Source of the DNA: Gemmatimonadaceae bacterium
GTDB lineage: Bacteria > Gemmatimonadota > Gemmatimonadetes > Gemmatimonadales > Gemmatimonadaceae
Direction: 5' to 3'
Length of the DNA: 61,345 nt
Assembly (NCBI GenBank): GCA_019752115.1
Contig: JAIEMN010000030.1
Span: 1-61,345 of the forward strand
In this document: positions 17,388-26,018 of the stretch, in pieces
Numbering within the stretch: the stretch's first letter is position 1
Layout: each line of letters opens with the position of its first letter
Translations under genes and position numbers: made by a program
Notes under the pieces: model-generated
Seen by the model: the letters and a program-made list of their open reading frames with translations, nothing else
The model's database searches: none
Told to the model about the DNA's origin: nothing

Positions 17388-19003
17388 TCATCCAGTCGAG
17401 CGACGCCCCCACGGTGCACGAGACGGATATCTGCATTGTCGGCAGTGGCATCACCGCCGCCCTGATGGCGGCGCATCTGGCGGAGAACACCAAGCAGCGC
17501 ATCACGGTCGTGGAGGCCGGCAAGCCCACCACGCCGTTCGCGCAGCGCACGCAGGCGCGCGAGCGCTACCTCGCGTACGGCGAGAGCCCGTGGAAGCAGG
17601 ACCACCTCGACGATCAGAACGCCTACGGCACCACGTGGGGCTTCTCCCCCAGCATGAACGTGGGTGGGCTGGCGATGCATTGGGGCGGCGTGTCGCCGCG
17701 CTATTCACCAGAAGACTTCCGCACGAAGTCGATGTTTGGCGTGGGCACCGACTGGCCTTTCACGTACGACGACCTCGATCCGTTCTATCAGGAAGCCGAG
17801 GAGCGCATGGGCGTGGCCGGTGAACAGGGGCCGGTCGCGCTCGACCCGCGGGGCAAACCGTATCCGCTGCCCGCTCTGCCCGTCAACTACAACCTCGCGC
17901 AGTTGCAGCAGTGGGCCACCAAGCAGGAGATCGCCACGTGGAGCACGCCCAGCGCCAAGCTGAGCGTGGCTCGCGACGGCCGCGCGCAGTGCCAGCGGTG
18001 CGATACTTGCTACCCGGTGTGCCCCACCGGCGCCAAGTACTCCCCCGACTTCACGTGGGACGCGCTCGAAGCGGCCAAGCGCATTACGCTGCTCACCGAG
18101 CATCTAGTACGGCGTCTCGACGCCGACCCCAAGACCGGGCGCATCACCCGTGCGACCGGCAATCGCACCGATGCCAGCGGTGCGGCCTTTGAGGTGCGCG
18201 CCAAGACGTTCGTGCTCGCCGCCGGCTTCGTGTGGAGCCCGCACTTGCTGCTGCTCTCGCGCAGTGACGCGTTCCCCAACGGTCTCGCGAACCGCAGTGG
18301 CCTGGTGGGCAAGTATCTCGCGGGGCATCGCAACATCAACGCGTACCTGCGCCTGCCGCTCGAGCTCTACCCCGGCATGAACGTGCAGCACTCGCTCGTC
18401 TCCAAGCAGTTCATGCGCCCGGGGAAGCAGAGCCGCTATCTGCGCCACGACCTCCGGATCTGGGAGTCGAGCGTGGGGCGCGAACCGCGTCTGCGTGGCG
18501 ATGATGGGGCGATGCTCTTTGGCGACGCGCTGCTCAAGGACTGGCAGGGGCGCGCCAAGGGCGCGACGGCGCGCGTGCGCGCCTACTACGACGTGCTCCC
18601 CGACATCGACAGCAAGCTGGTGCTCAACGATGCGCGCAAAAACCGTTTCGGCGATCCGATGCCGCAGGTGAGTTTCAAGGATGCGCCGGAAAGCGCCGCG
18701 CTCAAGGAGTGGCAGGAGGAGGAGCTGCGCAATCTCTTCCGTCGCATGGCCAAGGCCGGCGGCGGCGAGATCCTGCGCATGGAGAACAGCAACAACGACC
18801 TCGGTCAGGAGCACCCGGCCGGCGGCTGCCGTATGGGCACCGACCCGATGCACAGTGTGGTGAACGGCGAGGGACGCGCGCACGACCACGAGAACCTGTG
18901 GGTGGCGGGGGCGCCTTCGCAGCCGAGCGCGTCGTGCTGCAATGGCACACTGACGTTCGTGGCAGTGGGGTTGCGCACGGCCGCAGCGATTGCTCGGGGC
19001 TGA
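17384..19003 (+). CDS. GMC-family FAD dehydrogenase with a cysteine cluster (Fe-S type)
   Basis: 539 residues. FAD-binding Rossmann motif CIVGSGITAALMAAHLAE near residue 15; GMC catalytic region HPAGGCRMGTDP near residue 477 and the NGTLTFVAVGLRTA C-terminus. Between them CQRCDTCYPVCPTGA (near residue 206-220) gives C-x2-C-x2-C-x3-CP, the place where FAD-dependent glucose dehydrogenases of this type hold a 3Fe-4S cluster. There is no signal peptide, which fits piggy-back Tat export with the preceding subunit. No cytochrome subunit follows; the electron acceptor must be encoded elsewhere. The sugar or alcohol substrate is unknown. Confidence 0.9.
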   Translation: MIIQSSDAPTVHETDICIVGSGITAALMAAHLAENTKQRITVVEAGKPTTPFAQRTQARERYLAYGESPWKQDHLDDQNAYGTTWGFSPSMNVGGLAMHWGGVSPRYSPEDFRTKSMFGVGTDWPFTYDDLDPFYQEAEERMGVAGEQGPVALDPRGKPYPLPALPVNYNLAQLQQWATKQEIATWSTPSAKLSVARDGRAQCQRCDTCYPVCPTGAKYSPDFTWDALEAAKRITLLTEHLVRRLDADPKTGRITRATGNRTDASGAAFEVRAKTFVLAAGFVWSPHLLLLSRSDAFPNGLANRSGLVGKYLAGHRNINAYLRLPLELYPGMNVQHSLVSKQFMRPGKQSRYLRHDLRIWESSVGREPRLRGDDGAMLFGDALLKDWQGRAKGATARVRAYYDVLPDIDSKLVLNDARKNRFGDPMPQVSFKDAPESAALKEWQEEELRNLFRRMAKAGGGEILRMENSNNDLGQEHPAGGCRMGTDPMHSVVNGEGRAHDHENLWVAGAPSQPSASCCNGTLTFVAVGLRTAAAIARG

Positions 19004-19011
19004 GAGTTGCG

Positions 19012-19119
19012 CGGGAACTGATCACGCAGAGAAAAGGGGAAAGGGAGAAATGCATCGGCGCGCGACGATGGCGCCGGGCATTTCTCCTTTTCGCTTTTTC
19101 TCTGCGTGATCAGTTCCCC
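19012..19119. terminator. Long imperfect palindrome between convergent genes
   Basis: Left arm 19012-19053 (GGGAACTGATCACGCAGAG onward) and right arm 19078-19119 pair over about 38 of 42 positions around a 24-base loop. It lies between the GMC dehydrogenase stop (19003) and the stop of a minus-strand HTH gene (19127), almost filling the gap. Bidirectional transcription termination is the likeliest use. Confidence 0.75.
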
Positions 19120-19126
19120 TTGGATC

Positions 19127-19447
19127 TCACAGGTTCACACCTGCAGTGGCGCTACCACGCTTCCATGGCGTATGCACCCGATACGCCGGCACATCGGTGG
19201 GTGAGGCGCGCGTCGCCGTCACGAGCTTGCGGCGCTGGAGCCAGCTGAGCGCGTTCTGCACGGTGCGTTTGCTCAGACCGGTGGACTCGGCCAGTTCGCC
19301 GAGTGGCACGCGCAGCTGGGATCTGCCCATGGCGGTCGTGCGGCGGTAGAGCAGCAGATACACCAGAAAGGCCGACGGCTGGCGGTCATGCCCCACCAGA
19401 TCGGCCATCAGGGTGTCGATGATGTACGCGTCCAGCTCCACGCTCAT
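19127..19447 (-). CDS. Small helix-turn-helix transcriptional regulator
   Basis: 106 residues from ATG 19447 (MSVELDAYIIDTLMADLVGH). A winged-helix DNA-binding domain is visible: AFLVYLLLYRRTTAMG, LGELAESTGLSKRTVQNALS as the HTH, then WLQRRKLVTATRA and a wing. No ligand domain. It resembles MarR/GntR-like or replication-initiator-type wHTH proteins without matching one clearly. Target unknown; it is divergent from the VOC gene (110-bp gap). Confidence 0.75.
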   Translation of the reverse strand: MSVELDAYIIDTLMADLVGHDRQPSAFLVYLLLYRRTTAMGRSQLRVPLGELAESTGLSKRTVQNALSWLQRRKLVTATRASPTDVPAYRVHTPWKRGSATAGVNL

Positions 19448-19557
19448 GCGCGCTCCCGGCAGGTGGCAACCATTGCCATAGTAAGCTCTGCGCGGCTTGC
19501 GCGCGAGTTGGCCGGCGCGCGATGGTGCGGCACGTCGCTCACCTTCACCCCACCGCC

Positions 19558-19923
19558 ATGATCAAGCGCGTCAAGTTCGTCAGCATTCCCGTCCACGATC
19601 AGGACCGGGCGCTCGCCTTCTACACCGAGAAGCTGGGCTTCAAGGTCGCCACTGATGCCCCGTTCGGCCCCGGCATGCGTTGGATCGAACTGCGCATTCC
19701 ACGGGCCGACACCGGCGTGGTGCTCTTTACCGCTCCCGGCCAGGAGGCGTGGATCGGACAGTTCATGAACATCTCGTTCCAGTGCGACGACGTGTTCGCG
19801 ACTGCCGCAGCCCTGAAGGCGGCCGGCGTCGAGATGGTCCAGGACGCCAAGGCCGAATCCTGGGGGACGTCCGCCATTTTCAAGGACAGCGAGGGGAATC
19901 AGTTCGTCCTCAGCACTGGCTGA
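19558..19923 (+). CDS. VOC-family (glyoxalase/bleomycin-resistance fold) protein
   Basis: 121 residues from ATG 19558. The beta-alpha-beta-beta-beta pattern of VOC proteins is present: VKFVSIPVHDQDRALAFYTEKLGF, MRWIELRIP, VVLFTAPGQ, ISFQCDDVFATAAALKAAGV, AIFKDSEGNQFVLSTG. Metal-type residues (His in SIPVHDQ, the terminal Glu in DSEGN) are kept. These proteins bind or transform small molecules; the substrate cannot be assigned. Separate short transcription unit ahead of the S9 peptidase (57-bp gap). Confidence 0.85.
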   Translation: MIKRVKFVSIPVHDQDRALAFYTEKLGFKVATDAPFGPGMRWIELRIPRADTGVVLFTAPGQEAWIGQFMNISFQCDDVFATAAALKAAGVEMVQDAKAESWGTSAIFKDSEGNQFVLSTG

Positions 19924-19980
19924 GGGCGCCTGCCGCCCCCCAGTTTTCAGCGGTCGGTCCACCTCCTCACCCTACCGCTG

Positions 19981-22167
19981 ATGCGTCGTCCTGCTCTGCT
20001 CATCGCGGCGACCCTGCTCGCCGCCTCCACGCTCTCGGCTCAGTCGCGCGTCCTCACGACGGCAGACTATGCCCGCGCCGAGAAGATGCTGCTCCCCGGC
20101 ACCGCCTCGCTCGTGACTGGCGCCCTGGCCCAGGGGAGCTGGCTCCCTGATGGCCGGTTCACCTACCGCGCCCGTGAAGCGAACGGCTCGGACCCGCTGT
20201 GGGTCGTCGACGCCAAGGGCGTGAAGACGAACTGCGCGGGTACGCCGACGCCGGCCGCCTGCCCCGCGGCACCAGCCGCCCCGCCGGCGTTCGGCGGCCG
20301 TCGAGGTGGTACGCCCGAGTCGCTCTCGCCCGACGGCACCAAGGCGGTATTCATCCGCAACTGGAACCTCTGGGTGCGCGATGTCGCGAGCGGCAAGGAA
20401 TCGCCGCTCACGCAGGACGGCGTGAAGGACTACGGCTACGCCACCGACAACGCCGGCTGGACGCACAGCGACCGCCCCATCGTGCTCTGGAGCCCCGACT
20501 CCAAGAAGATCGCGACCTTCCAGCAGGATCAGCGCAAGGTCGGCGACATGTACCTCGTGCGCACGAAGGTCGGTCACCCGGAGCTCGCCGCCTGGAAGTA
20601 TCCGCTCCCGGGCGACAGCATCGTGACGATGATCGAGCGCGTCGTGATCGATATGTCCGGCCCGACGCCCAAGCTCGTGCGCTTCAAGATGGCCCCCGAT
20701 CAGCACCGCAGCTCGGTGTGCGACCACATCGCGTGCGGGGGCAAGCTGGCCGACGCCGAGTGGTATCCGGATGGCAGCAAGGTGGCGTTCCTGTCCAACT
20801 CGCGCGATCACAAGGTGGCCACGCTGCGCGTCGCGGATGCGACGACGGGTGAGGTGCGCGACGTACTCAAGGAAGAAGTCGCCACGCAGTTCGAAAGCGG
20901 CGATGGCGACCAGAACTGGCGCATCCTGCCAGCGAGCAACGAGGTGATCTGGTTCTCCGAGCGGAGCGACTGGGGGCACCTCTATCTGTACGACCTCACG
21001 ACCGGCCAGCTCAAGAATCAGATCACGAGCGGGGTCGGCACCGTGACCGGCATCGAACGGATCGACGCGAAGACGCGCACGATCTGGTTCACGGCCACGG
21101 GCAAGGAAGCGAACCGCGATCCGTACTTCCAGCACCTGTACAGGGCCACCTTCAACGGCAAGACGCAGACGCTGCTCACGCCCGATGACGGCACGCACAG
21201 CATCAACTGGTCGCCGGACGGCGCCCGCTTCGTGGACACCTGGTCGCGCCCCGACCTGCCGCCCACGTCGGCCCTCCGCGACGGCAACACCGGCAAGCTG
21301 ATCGCGACGCTGACCACCGCGGACATCTCCAAGCTCACCGCCACCGGCTGGCGCCCGCCCACGCGCATCATGGTCAAGAGCGCGAACGGCAAGTGGGACC
21401 TCTACGGCCTGCTGTTCACGCCGACCACGCTCGACTCGACCAAGAAGTACCCGATCATCAACTACATCTATCCGGGCCCGCAGGGCGGCTCGGTGGGGAG
21501 CCGTGCGTTCTCGCCGGCGCGTGGTGATCATCAGGCGCTCGCCGAACTCGGCTTCATCGTGGTCATGATCGACGGCAGCGGCAACCCGCTCCGCTCGAAG
21601 AGCTTCCACGACGCGTACTACGGCCGGATGGGTGACAACACGCTCCCCGACCAGATCGCCGGCATGAAGGAGCTGGCGGCCAAGTACAAGTTCATCGACC
21701 TCGACAAGGTCGGCATCTGGGGCCACTCCGGCGGCGGCTTTGCCACCGCCGACGCGATGTTCCGCTACCCGGATTTCTTCAAGGTTGGCATTTCGGAGAG
21801 CGGCAATCACGACAACCGCAACTACGAAGACGACTGGGGCGAGCGCTACCACGGCCTGCTCGTGAAGAACGGCGCGACCGACAACTACACCGCCGAAGCG
21901 AACCAGACGTACGCGAAGAACCTCAAGGGCAAGCTGCTCCTCGCGCACGGCACGATGGACGACAACGTGCCCCCCGACAACACGCTGCTGGTCGTGGACG
22001 CGCTGATCAAGGCGGGGAAGGACTTTGACCTGCTGATGATCCCGAACGCCGCGCACGGCTACGGCGCGGCCGGCAACTACATGATGCGGCGGCGCTGGGA
22101 TTACTTCGTGACCAACCTGATGGGGGCGACGCCGCCGAAGGAGTATGTGATCGGCGGGGCGCGGTAG
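19981..22167 (+). CDS. Secreted S9 prolyl oligopeptidase-family peptidase (DPP-IV-like)
   Basis: 728 residues with a signal peptide (MRRPALLIAATLLAASTLSA). The N-terminal DPP-IV beta-propeller has SPDGTKAVFIRNWNLWV, WSPDSKKIATFQQDQRKV and a double-Glu-like loop. The C-terminal alpha/beta hydrolase holds the catalytic Ser in WGHSGGGFATADAMF (residue ~582), Asp in HGTMDDNVPPDNT (~660) and His in NAAHGYG (~691). It would remove N-terminal dipeptides from peptides outside the cytoplasm. It is the first of a run of peptide-processing genes. A long palindrome follows its stop. Confidence 0.93.
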   Translation: MRRPALLIAATLLAASTLSAQSRVLTTADYARAEKMLLPGTASLVTGALAQGSWLPDGRFTYRAREANGSDPLWVVDAKGVKTNCAGTPTPAACPAAPAAPPAFGGRRGGTPESLSPDGTKAVFIRNWNLWVRDVASGKESPLTQDGVKDYGYATDNAGWTHSDRPIVLWSPDSKKIATFQQDQRKVGDMYLVRTKVGHPELAAWKYPLPGDSIVTMIERVVIDMSGPTPKLVRFKMAPDQHRSSVCDHIACGGKLADAEWYPDGSKVAFLSNSRDHKVATLRVADATTGEVRDVLKEEVATQFESGDGDQNWRILPASNEVIWFSERSDWGHLYLYDLTTGQLKNQITSGVGTVTGIERIDAKTRTIWFTATGKEANRDPYFQHLYRATFNGKTQTLLTPDDGTHSINWSPDGARFVDTWSRPDLPPTSALRDGNTGKLIATLTTADISKLTATGWRPPTRIMVKSANGKWDLYGLLFTPTTLDSTKKYPIINYIYPGPQGGSVGSRAFSPARGDHQALAELGFIVVMIDGSGNPLRSKSFHDAYYGRMGDNTLPDQIAGMKELAAKYKFIDLDKVGIWGHSGGGFATADAMFRYPDFFKVGISESGNHDNRNYEDDWGERYHGLLVKNGATDNYTAEANQTYAKNLKGKLLLAHGTMDDNVPPDNTLLVVDALIKAGKDFDLLMIPNAAHGYGAAGNYMMRRRWDYFVTNLMGATPPKEYVIGGAR

Positions 22168-22216
22168 GATGAGCGCGGTCGACTCGCGGCGGTAATCACT
22201 CGACAGATCGAGCTGC

Positions 22217-22362
22217 TCACTCCCACCGTATTTCAGGAGCCAGGCGGGAGGGCTTAGGGGGAGGTGAAACGCGGAGGGGCGGCGTGCCATCGGCACGCCG
22301 CCCCATCGCTTTTTCCTCCCCCTGACCACTCCCCCCTGGCTCCTAGAATACGGAGGGAGTGA
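22217..22362. terminator. Long (146-bp) imperfect palindrome between convergent genes
   Basis: The inner core GGCGTGCC-ATC-GGCACGCC (22281-22299) is extended outward by interrupted pairing to TCACTCCC at 22217 and GGGAGTGA at 22355-22362. Inner stem plus T-run (CGCTTTTTCC) resembles a terminator reading rightward. It lies between the S9 peptidase and the convergent TolB-amidohydrolase gene. Confidence 0.75.
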
Positions 22363-22409
22363 CCAGCACAACCCGGAGAGTGCTTACCCAAGCCAGTAAA
22401 CGGCTCTCC

Positions 22410-25400
22410 TTACGGGCGGATTCCCGCCGCCGCCGTCGGCACCGTATACGCCCACGGCTGCCGAGCGAGCGGCTTCGCCAATGGGTATACCTGATCCAGT
22501 GTATTCGCATCGAACAACCGCCCATTCACCATGACCAGGCTCAGCGTGTTCGTGTTGCGGATGTTCTGGAGCGGGTCCTTCTCGAGCACGAGCAGGTCGG
22601 CGAACTTGCCCACTTCGAGCGAGCCCACTTCGCTGCCGAGGCCGATGGCTTCGGCGCCCACGATCGTGGCGGAGCGGAGGACGTCGTGGTTGCTCATGCC
22701 GCCCGAGCCCACGAGCCACATCTCCCAGTGCATGCCGAGGCCCTGGAGCTGGCCGTGGCTGCCGATGCCGATGCGAGCGCCCTTCTCCACGGCGTTCTTG
22801 AGGTCCGCGGCGTGCTGCCACATCGCGTACTCCTCCTTCACCGCAAAGCCGGCCGGTCCAGGCGCGTTGCCCGCGCCGCGGCGGCGCACCTTGGTGTCGA
22901 AGTCCACCGGATGCGTGAAGCGGCGCAGCTTGGCGTCGTTCAGGAGATCTTCGCTCTGGTAGAACCAGCCTTCACCGAACGGCCCGCCGTACTCCACGAT
23001 GAGCGTGGGGGAGTTGGTCACCCCCGTGCCCTTGTACCACTCGAACACGTCGTCGTACTTGGGCGTGATCGGCAGCGTGTGCTCGATGCCGGGATAGCCA
23101 TCGAGGCCGTGCGTGATGTTGAGCTTCTGATCGAGCCCGCCTTCGGTGGTGGGCATGATCCCCAGCTCCTTGGCGGCCATGATGATCCACTGCCGCTGCT
23201 GGCGATTGCCGCTCATGTACATCTTGAGCGTCTTGGTGTCGTAGTACTTGGCGTAGCGCGTCAGAATCTCCTTCGCGTGCGCCAGGTCACGCACCGGCTC
23301 CGCCGAGAAGACGCCGGGGCCCGTCGTGTAGATGCGCGGGCCGACCATCTCGCCGTTTTCCACGCGATCGCTGTACGACAGGAAGTCCGTCGTGCTCGTC
23401 TGCGGGTCGCGCGTGGTGGTCGTGCCGTACGCCAGCGTGGCGAGGTACTGCCACGTCTGTGAGTTGTGCACGTTGGGCGTCAGCCACTGCGGGTGATAGT
23501 GCGTATCCACCCACCCCGGCGTGATCACCTTGCCGCTCACATCGATGATCTTGGCGCCCGCCGGGATCGTCACGCTGCCGCGCGCGCCGATCGCCGTGAT
23601 CTTCTGGTTCGTGACCACGATGTCGGCGTTCTCGATGATCTCCTTCCCCTTCATCGTGATCGCCTTGCCGCCGCGGAGCACCACGACGCCCTTCGGCAGG
23701 TCGCGATTTCCGGTCACCGCCACGCGGATCTCCGCCGGCTTGTAGCCCGGCGGGTCCTTCTTGGTCGTGTCGGCCTTTGCAAGGGAATCCGCGCGGGCGA
23801 TCGAGTCCTTCACCGCCTTCGTGGTATCCGCGCGCAACGCCGCCTTGCGCTTGTCGTCGGCCTTGAGCGAGTCCTCCACCACCTTGGCGCGATCGAGATC
23901 GTAGGTAAAGAGCGCATTGGCCAGCGACCAGTGCACCTTCTTGCCATCGGCCGCCCAGCTCCCGAACTCGCCCCCGATGGTGTTGAGCTTCCGGACCGGC
24001 ACCGACGCGCTGCGCGGGTCGGCCACGCTCACCATGGGCGCCGTGGCACCGATCTGCGGCACGGTGATGGTGTAGAAGTCCATCCCCACCATCGCCAGCG
24101 CCTGATCACCCACCGGCGACATCAGCACCAGCCCAGCCGGCGGCGCCGTCGGGTTGTTCTCGAGCTCGTCGAGATGCATCGCATTCGACAGCGGACGCGC
24201 GGCGCGGCCACCGAAGCTGATCTGCGACTCCTTCTCGACCAGCGCGGCATCCAGATTGCCAGCGCCCGGCGGCATCGGCCCCGACACGCGCAGGTGCGTC
24301 TTGATGTCGGTGCCATCCCAGCGGAAGCTCTGCAGCCCCGCGCTCGGCGAATAGGCAAAGATGCGCGCCGTGTCCTTCGTGAAATGCGGATTGCCCAGCC
24401 CACCCGACGGCATGATCATCGTGACCGCACCGCCCGTGGCCGGGAGCCACACAAGATCACTGGCCACCGGACCGAAGAATGCCGCACCAGCCTCCTGCAT
24501 CTCACGCGCCGCCGCGCGGCTCGCGACGATGCGCGCCCCCGTCGGCGACCACGCCAGATCCGTGTACAGCCCGGCGACGGAGGTGAGCGCGCGCGTCTTC
24601 CACGCCTTGGTCTTCACATCGTAGTCGGCGCGCATGATCTGCCCGCCCTTCGCGTCTTCCCACGTGACGAACGCGAGCGACTTGCCATCGGGCGACCACA
24701 CCGGGTTGAACTCGCCCCGCGCATCGGTCGTGACGCGCACCGGCTTCTGGTCGGCAAAGCTCATCACGTAGATGCGATCGAGCGCCACGAACGCGAACTG
24801 CTTGCCATCGGGGCTCGGCTGGCCATCACGGATCTGCCGCGCGATGAACGTGGCCGACGTGTCCACCTTGTAGGCGAACTTCACTTCCGGCCCCATCTCG
24901 AGCTTCACTTCGGCTTCGAACGGGATCTTCGTGGGCGCCGAGCGATCGACCGGCACCCGCCAGATCTCGCCGCCGTAGGTCACCACCACCGCCTTCGAGT
25001 CGGGGGTGAACGAGTAGCCCGGATAGGCATCCATCGGCGCGCGCGATTCCATGTCGTCGCGCTGCACCGGATACGCCAGCCACTCTTCCTGCTGCGTGTC
25101 GAGATTGCGCAGCATGAGCCCCGTCTTGGTCTCGAAGCGCGTGGCGTACACGAGCCACTTGCCGTCGGGCGATAGTGCGGGACGGGCGCCCGAGCCGAAG
25201 CGCGTGCTCATCTGCGTGGCGCGCCCCGTTTCGCGATCCCACACGGCCAGCTGGTACTGCGGTCCGATGGCGTTGTACTGCCAGTCGCCGGTGCGGGTCG
25301 CGTACCAGATGTAGCGCGGGTTCGCGCCAAAGGCCGCGCCGAGCTGCTTCTGCGTGGGCGCGGGAGTGGGCGTGATGGCGAGCGGGAGACCGCTGCCGCC

Positions 25401-25907
25401 GTCCACGTTGTACATCCACAGCTTGGCCGCGCCGCCGAGCCCGCCGGAGCGCGAGGCCACGATGTACTTGCCGTCGGGCGTGTACTCCGGCGACACGTAC
25501 AGGTTGTTGTTGCCACGCGTGATCTGCGTGGTGTCCTTCAGGTCGAGCGACAGCGTCCAGAGATTGTCGCCGCCCGAGCGGTCGGACACAAAGACGATCT
25601 TCTTGCCGTCGGGCGAGAAGCGCGGCATCGCGTCGTAGGCCATCCCACTCGTGATGCGCGTCGCCTTGCCGCCGGCGATCGGCATGGTGTAGAGGTCGCC
25701 GAGCAGATCAAAGACCAGCGTCTGCCCATCGGGCGAGACGTCGAGGCTCATCCACGTCCCCTTGGACGTGGTGAACGTGTGGGTACGCGCCGTCTTGAGG
25801 GGGAGGCCGGCGTTCGGCCCACCGGGCGCCGCCGGCTGGGCGCCGGCGCGACTGGCGGCGGCCAGCAGGGCCGCGGCCGCGAACAGGCGGGATCGCAAAA
25901 GGGTCAT
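22410..25907 (-). CDS. Secreted TolB-type beta-propeller fused to amidohydrolase
   Basis: 1165 residues with a signal peptide (MTLLRSRLFAAAALLAAASR). The first ~640 residues hold many PD40/TolB blades of the form SPDGKxIVF (DVSPDGQTLVFDLLGDLY, FSPDGKKIVFVSDRSGGD, WSPDGKSLAFVTWEDAKGG). A Lys/Asp/Ala-rich linker follows, then an amidohydrolase domain from about residue 750 with metal motif WVDTHYHPQW (~800), later His motifs, IGSHGQLQGLG, and the closing SEVGSLEVGKFADLLVLEKD. Such fusions are thought to act as periplasmic or extracellular peptidases or amidases. Length is normal for the family. Divergent from the esterase gene. Confidence 0.92.
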   Translation of the reverse strand: MTLLRSRLFAAAALLAAASRAGAQPAAPGGPNAGLPLKTARTHTFTTSKGTWMSLDVSPDGQTLVFDLLGDLYTMPIAGGKATRITSGMAYDAMPRFSPDGKKIVFVSDRSGGDNLWTLSLDLKDTTQITRGNNNLYVSPEYTPDGKYIVASRSGGLGGAAKLWMYNVDGGSGLPLAITPTPAPTQKQLGAAFGANPRYIWYATRTGDWQYNAIGPQYQLAVWDRETGRATQMSTRFGSGARPALSPDGKWLVYATRFETKTGLMLRNLDTQQEEWLAYPVQRDDMESRAPMDAYPGYSFTPDSKAVVVTYGGEIWRVPVDRSAPTKIPFEAEVKLEMGPEVKFAYKVDTSATFIARQIRDGQPSPDGKQFAFVALDRIYVMSFADQKPVRVTTDARGEFNPVWSPDGKSLAFVTWEDAKGGQIMRADYDVKTKAWKTRALTSVAGLYTDLAWSPTGARIVASRAAAREMQEAGAAFFGPVASDLVWLPATGGAVTMIMPSGGLGNPHFTKDTARIFAYSPSAGLQSFRWDGTDIKTHLRVSGPMPPGAGNLDAALVEKESQISFGGRAARPLSNAMHLDELENNPTAPPAGLVLMSPVGDQALAMVGMDFYTITVPQIGATAPMVSVADPRSASVPVRKLNTIGGEFGSWAADGKKVHWSLANALFTYDLDRAKVVEDSLKADDKRKAALRADTTKAVKDSIARADSLAKADTTKKDPPGYKPAEIRVAVTGNRDLPKGVVVLRGGKAITMKGKEIIENADIVVTNQKITAIGARGSVTIPAGAKIIDVSGKVITPGWVDTHYHPQWLTPNVHNSQTWQYLATLAYGTTTTRDPQTSTTDFLSYSDRVENGEMVGPRIYTTGPGVFSAEPVRDLAHAKEILTRYAKYYDTKTLKMYMSGNRQQRQWIIMAAKELGIMPTTEGGLDQKLNITHGLDGYPGIEHTLPITPKYDDVFEWYKGTGVTNSPTLIVEYGGPFGEGWFYQSEDLLNDAKLRRFTHPVDFDTKVRRRGAGNAPGPAGFAVKEEYAMWQHAADLKNAVEKGARIGIGSHGQLQGLGMHWEMWLVGSGGMSNHDVLRSATIVGAEAIGLGSEVGSLEVGKFADLLVLEKDPLQNIRNTNTLSLVMVNGRLFDANTLDQVYPLAKPLARQPWAYTVPTAAAGIRP

Positions 25908-26018
25908 GCAGGCTCCGAGGGAGGAAGCAGGGAAACAACCTCAGCAGGCTATGGCTGCCCCGCGGGGGGCGCAATATCCCGCCATCCCTGCGCACAACCC
26001 GACCGTTAGGTTTCACAC

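Noticed and set aside
19972-22371. 799-codon minus-strand frame opposite the S9 peptidase
   Set aside because: No motifs; the plus strand holds the full S9 triad.
23466-25175. 569-codon plus-strand frame opposite the TolB-amidohydrolase
   Set aside because: His/Arg-rich shadow of PD40 repeats.
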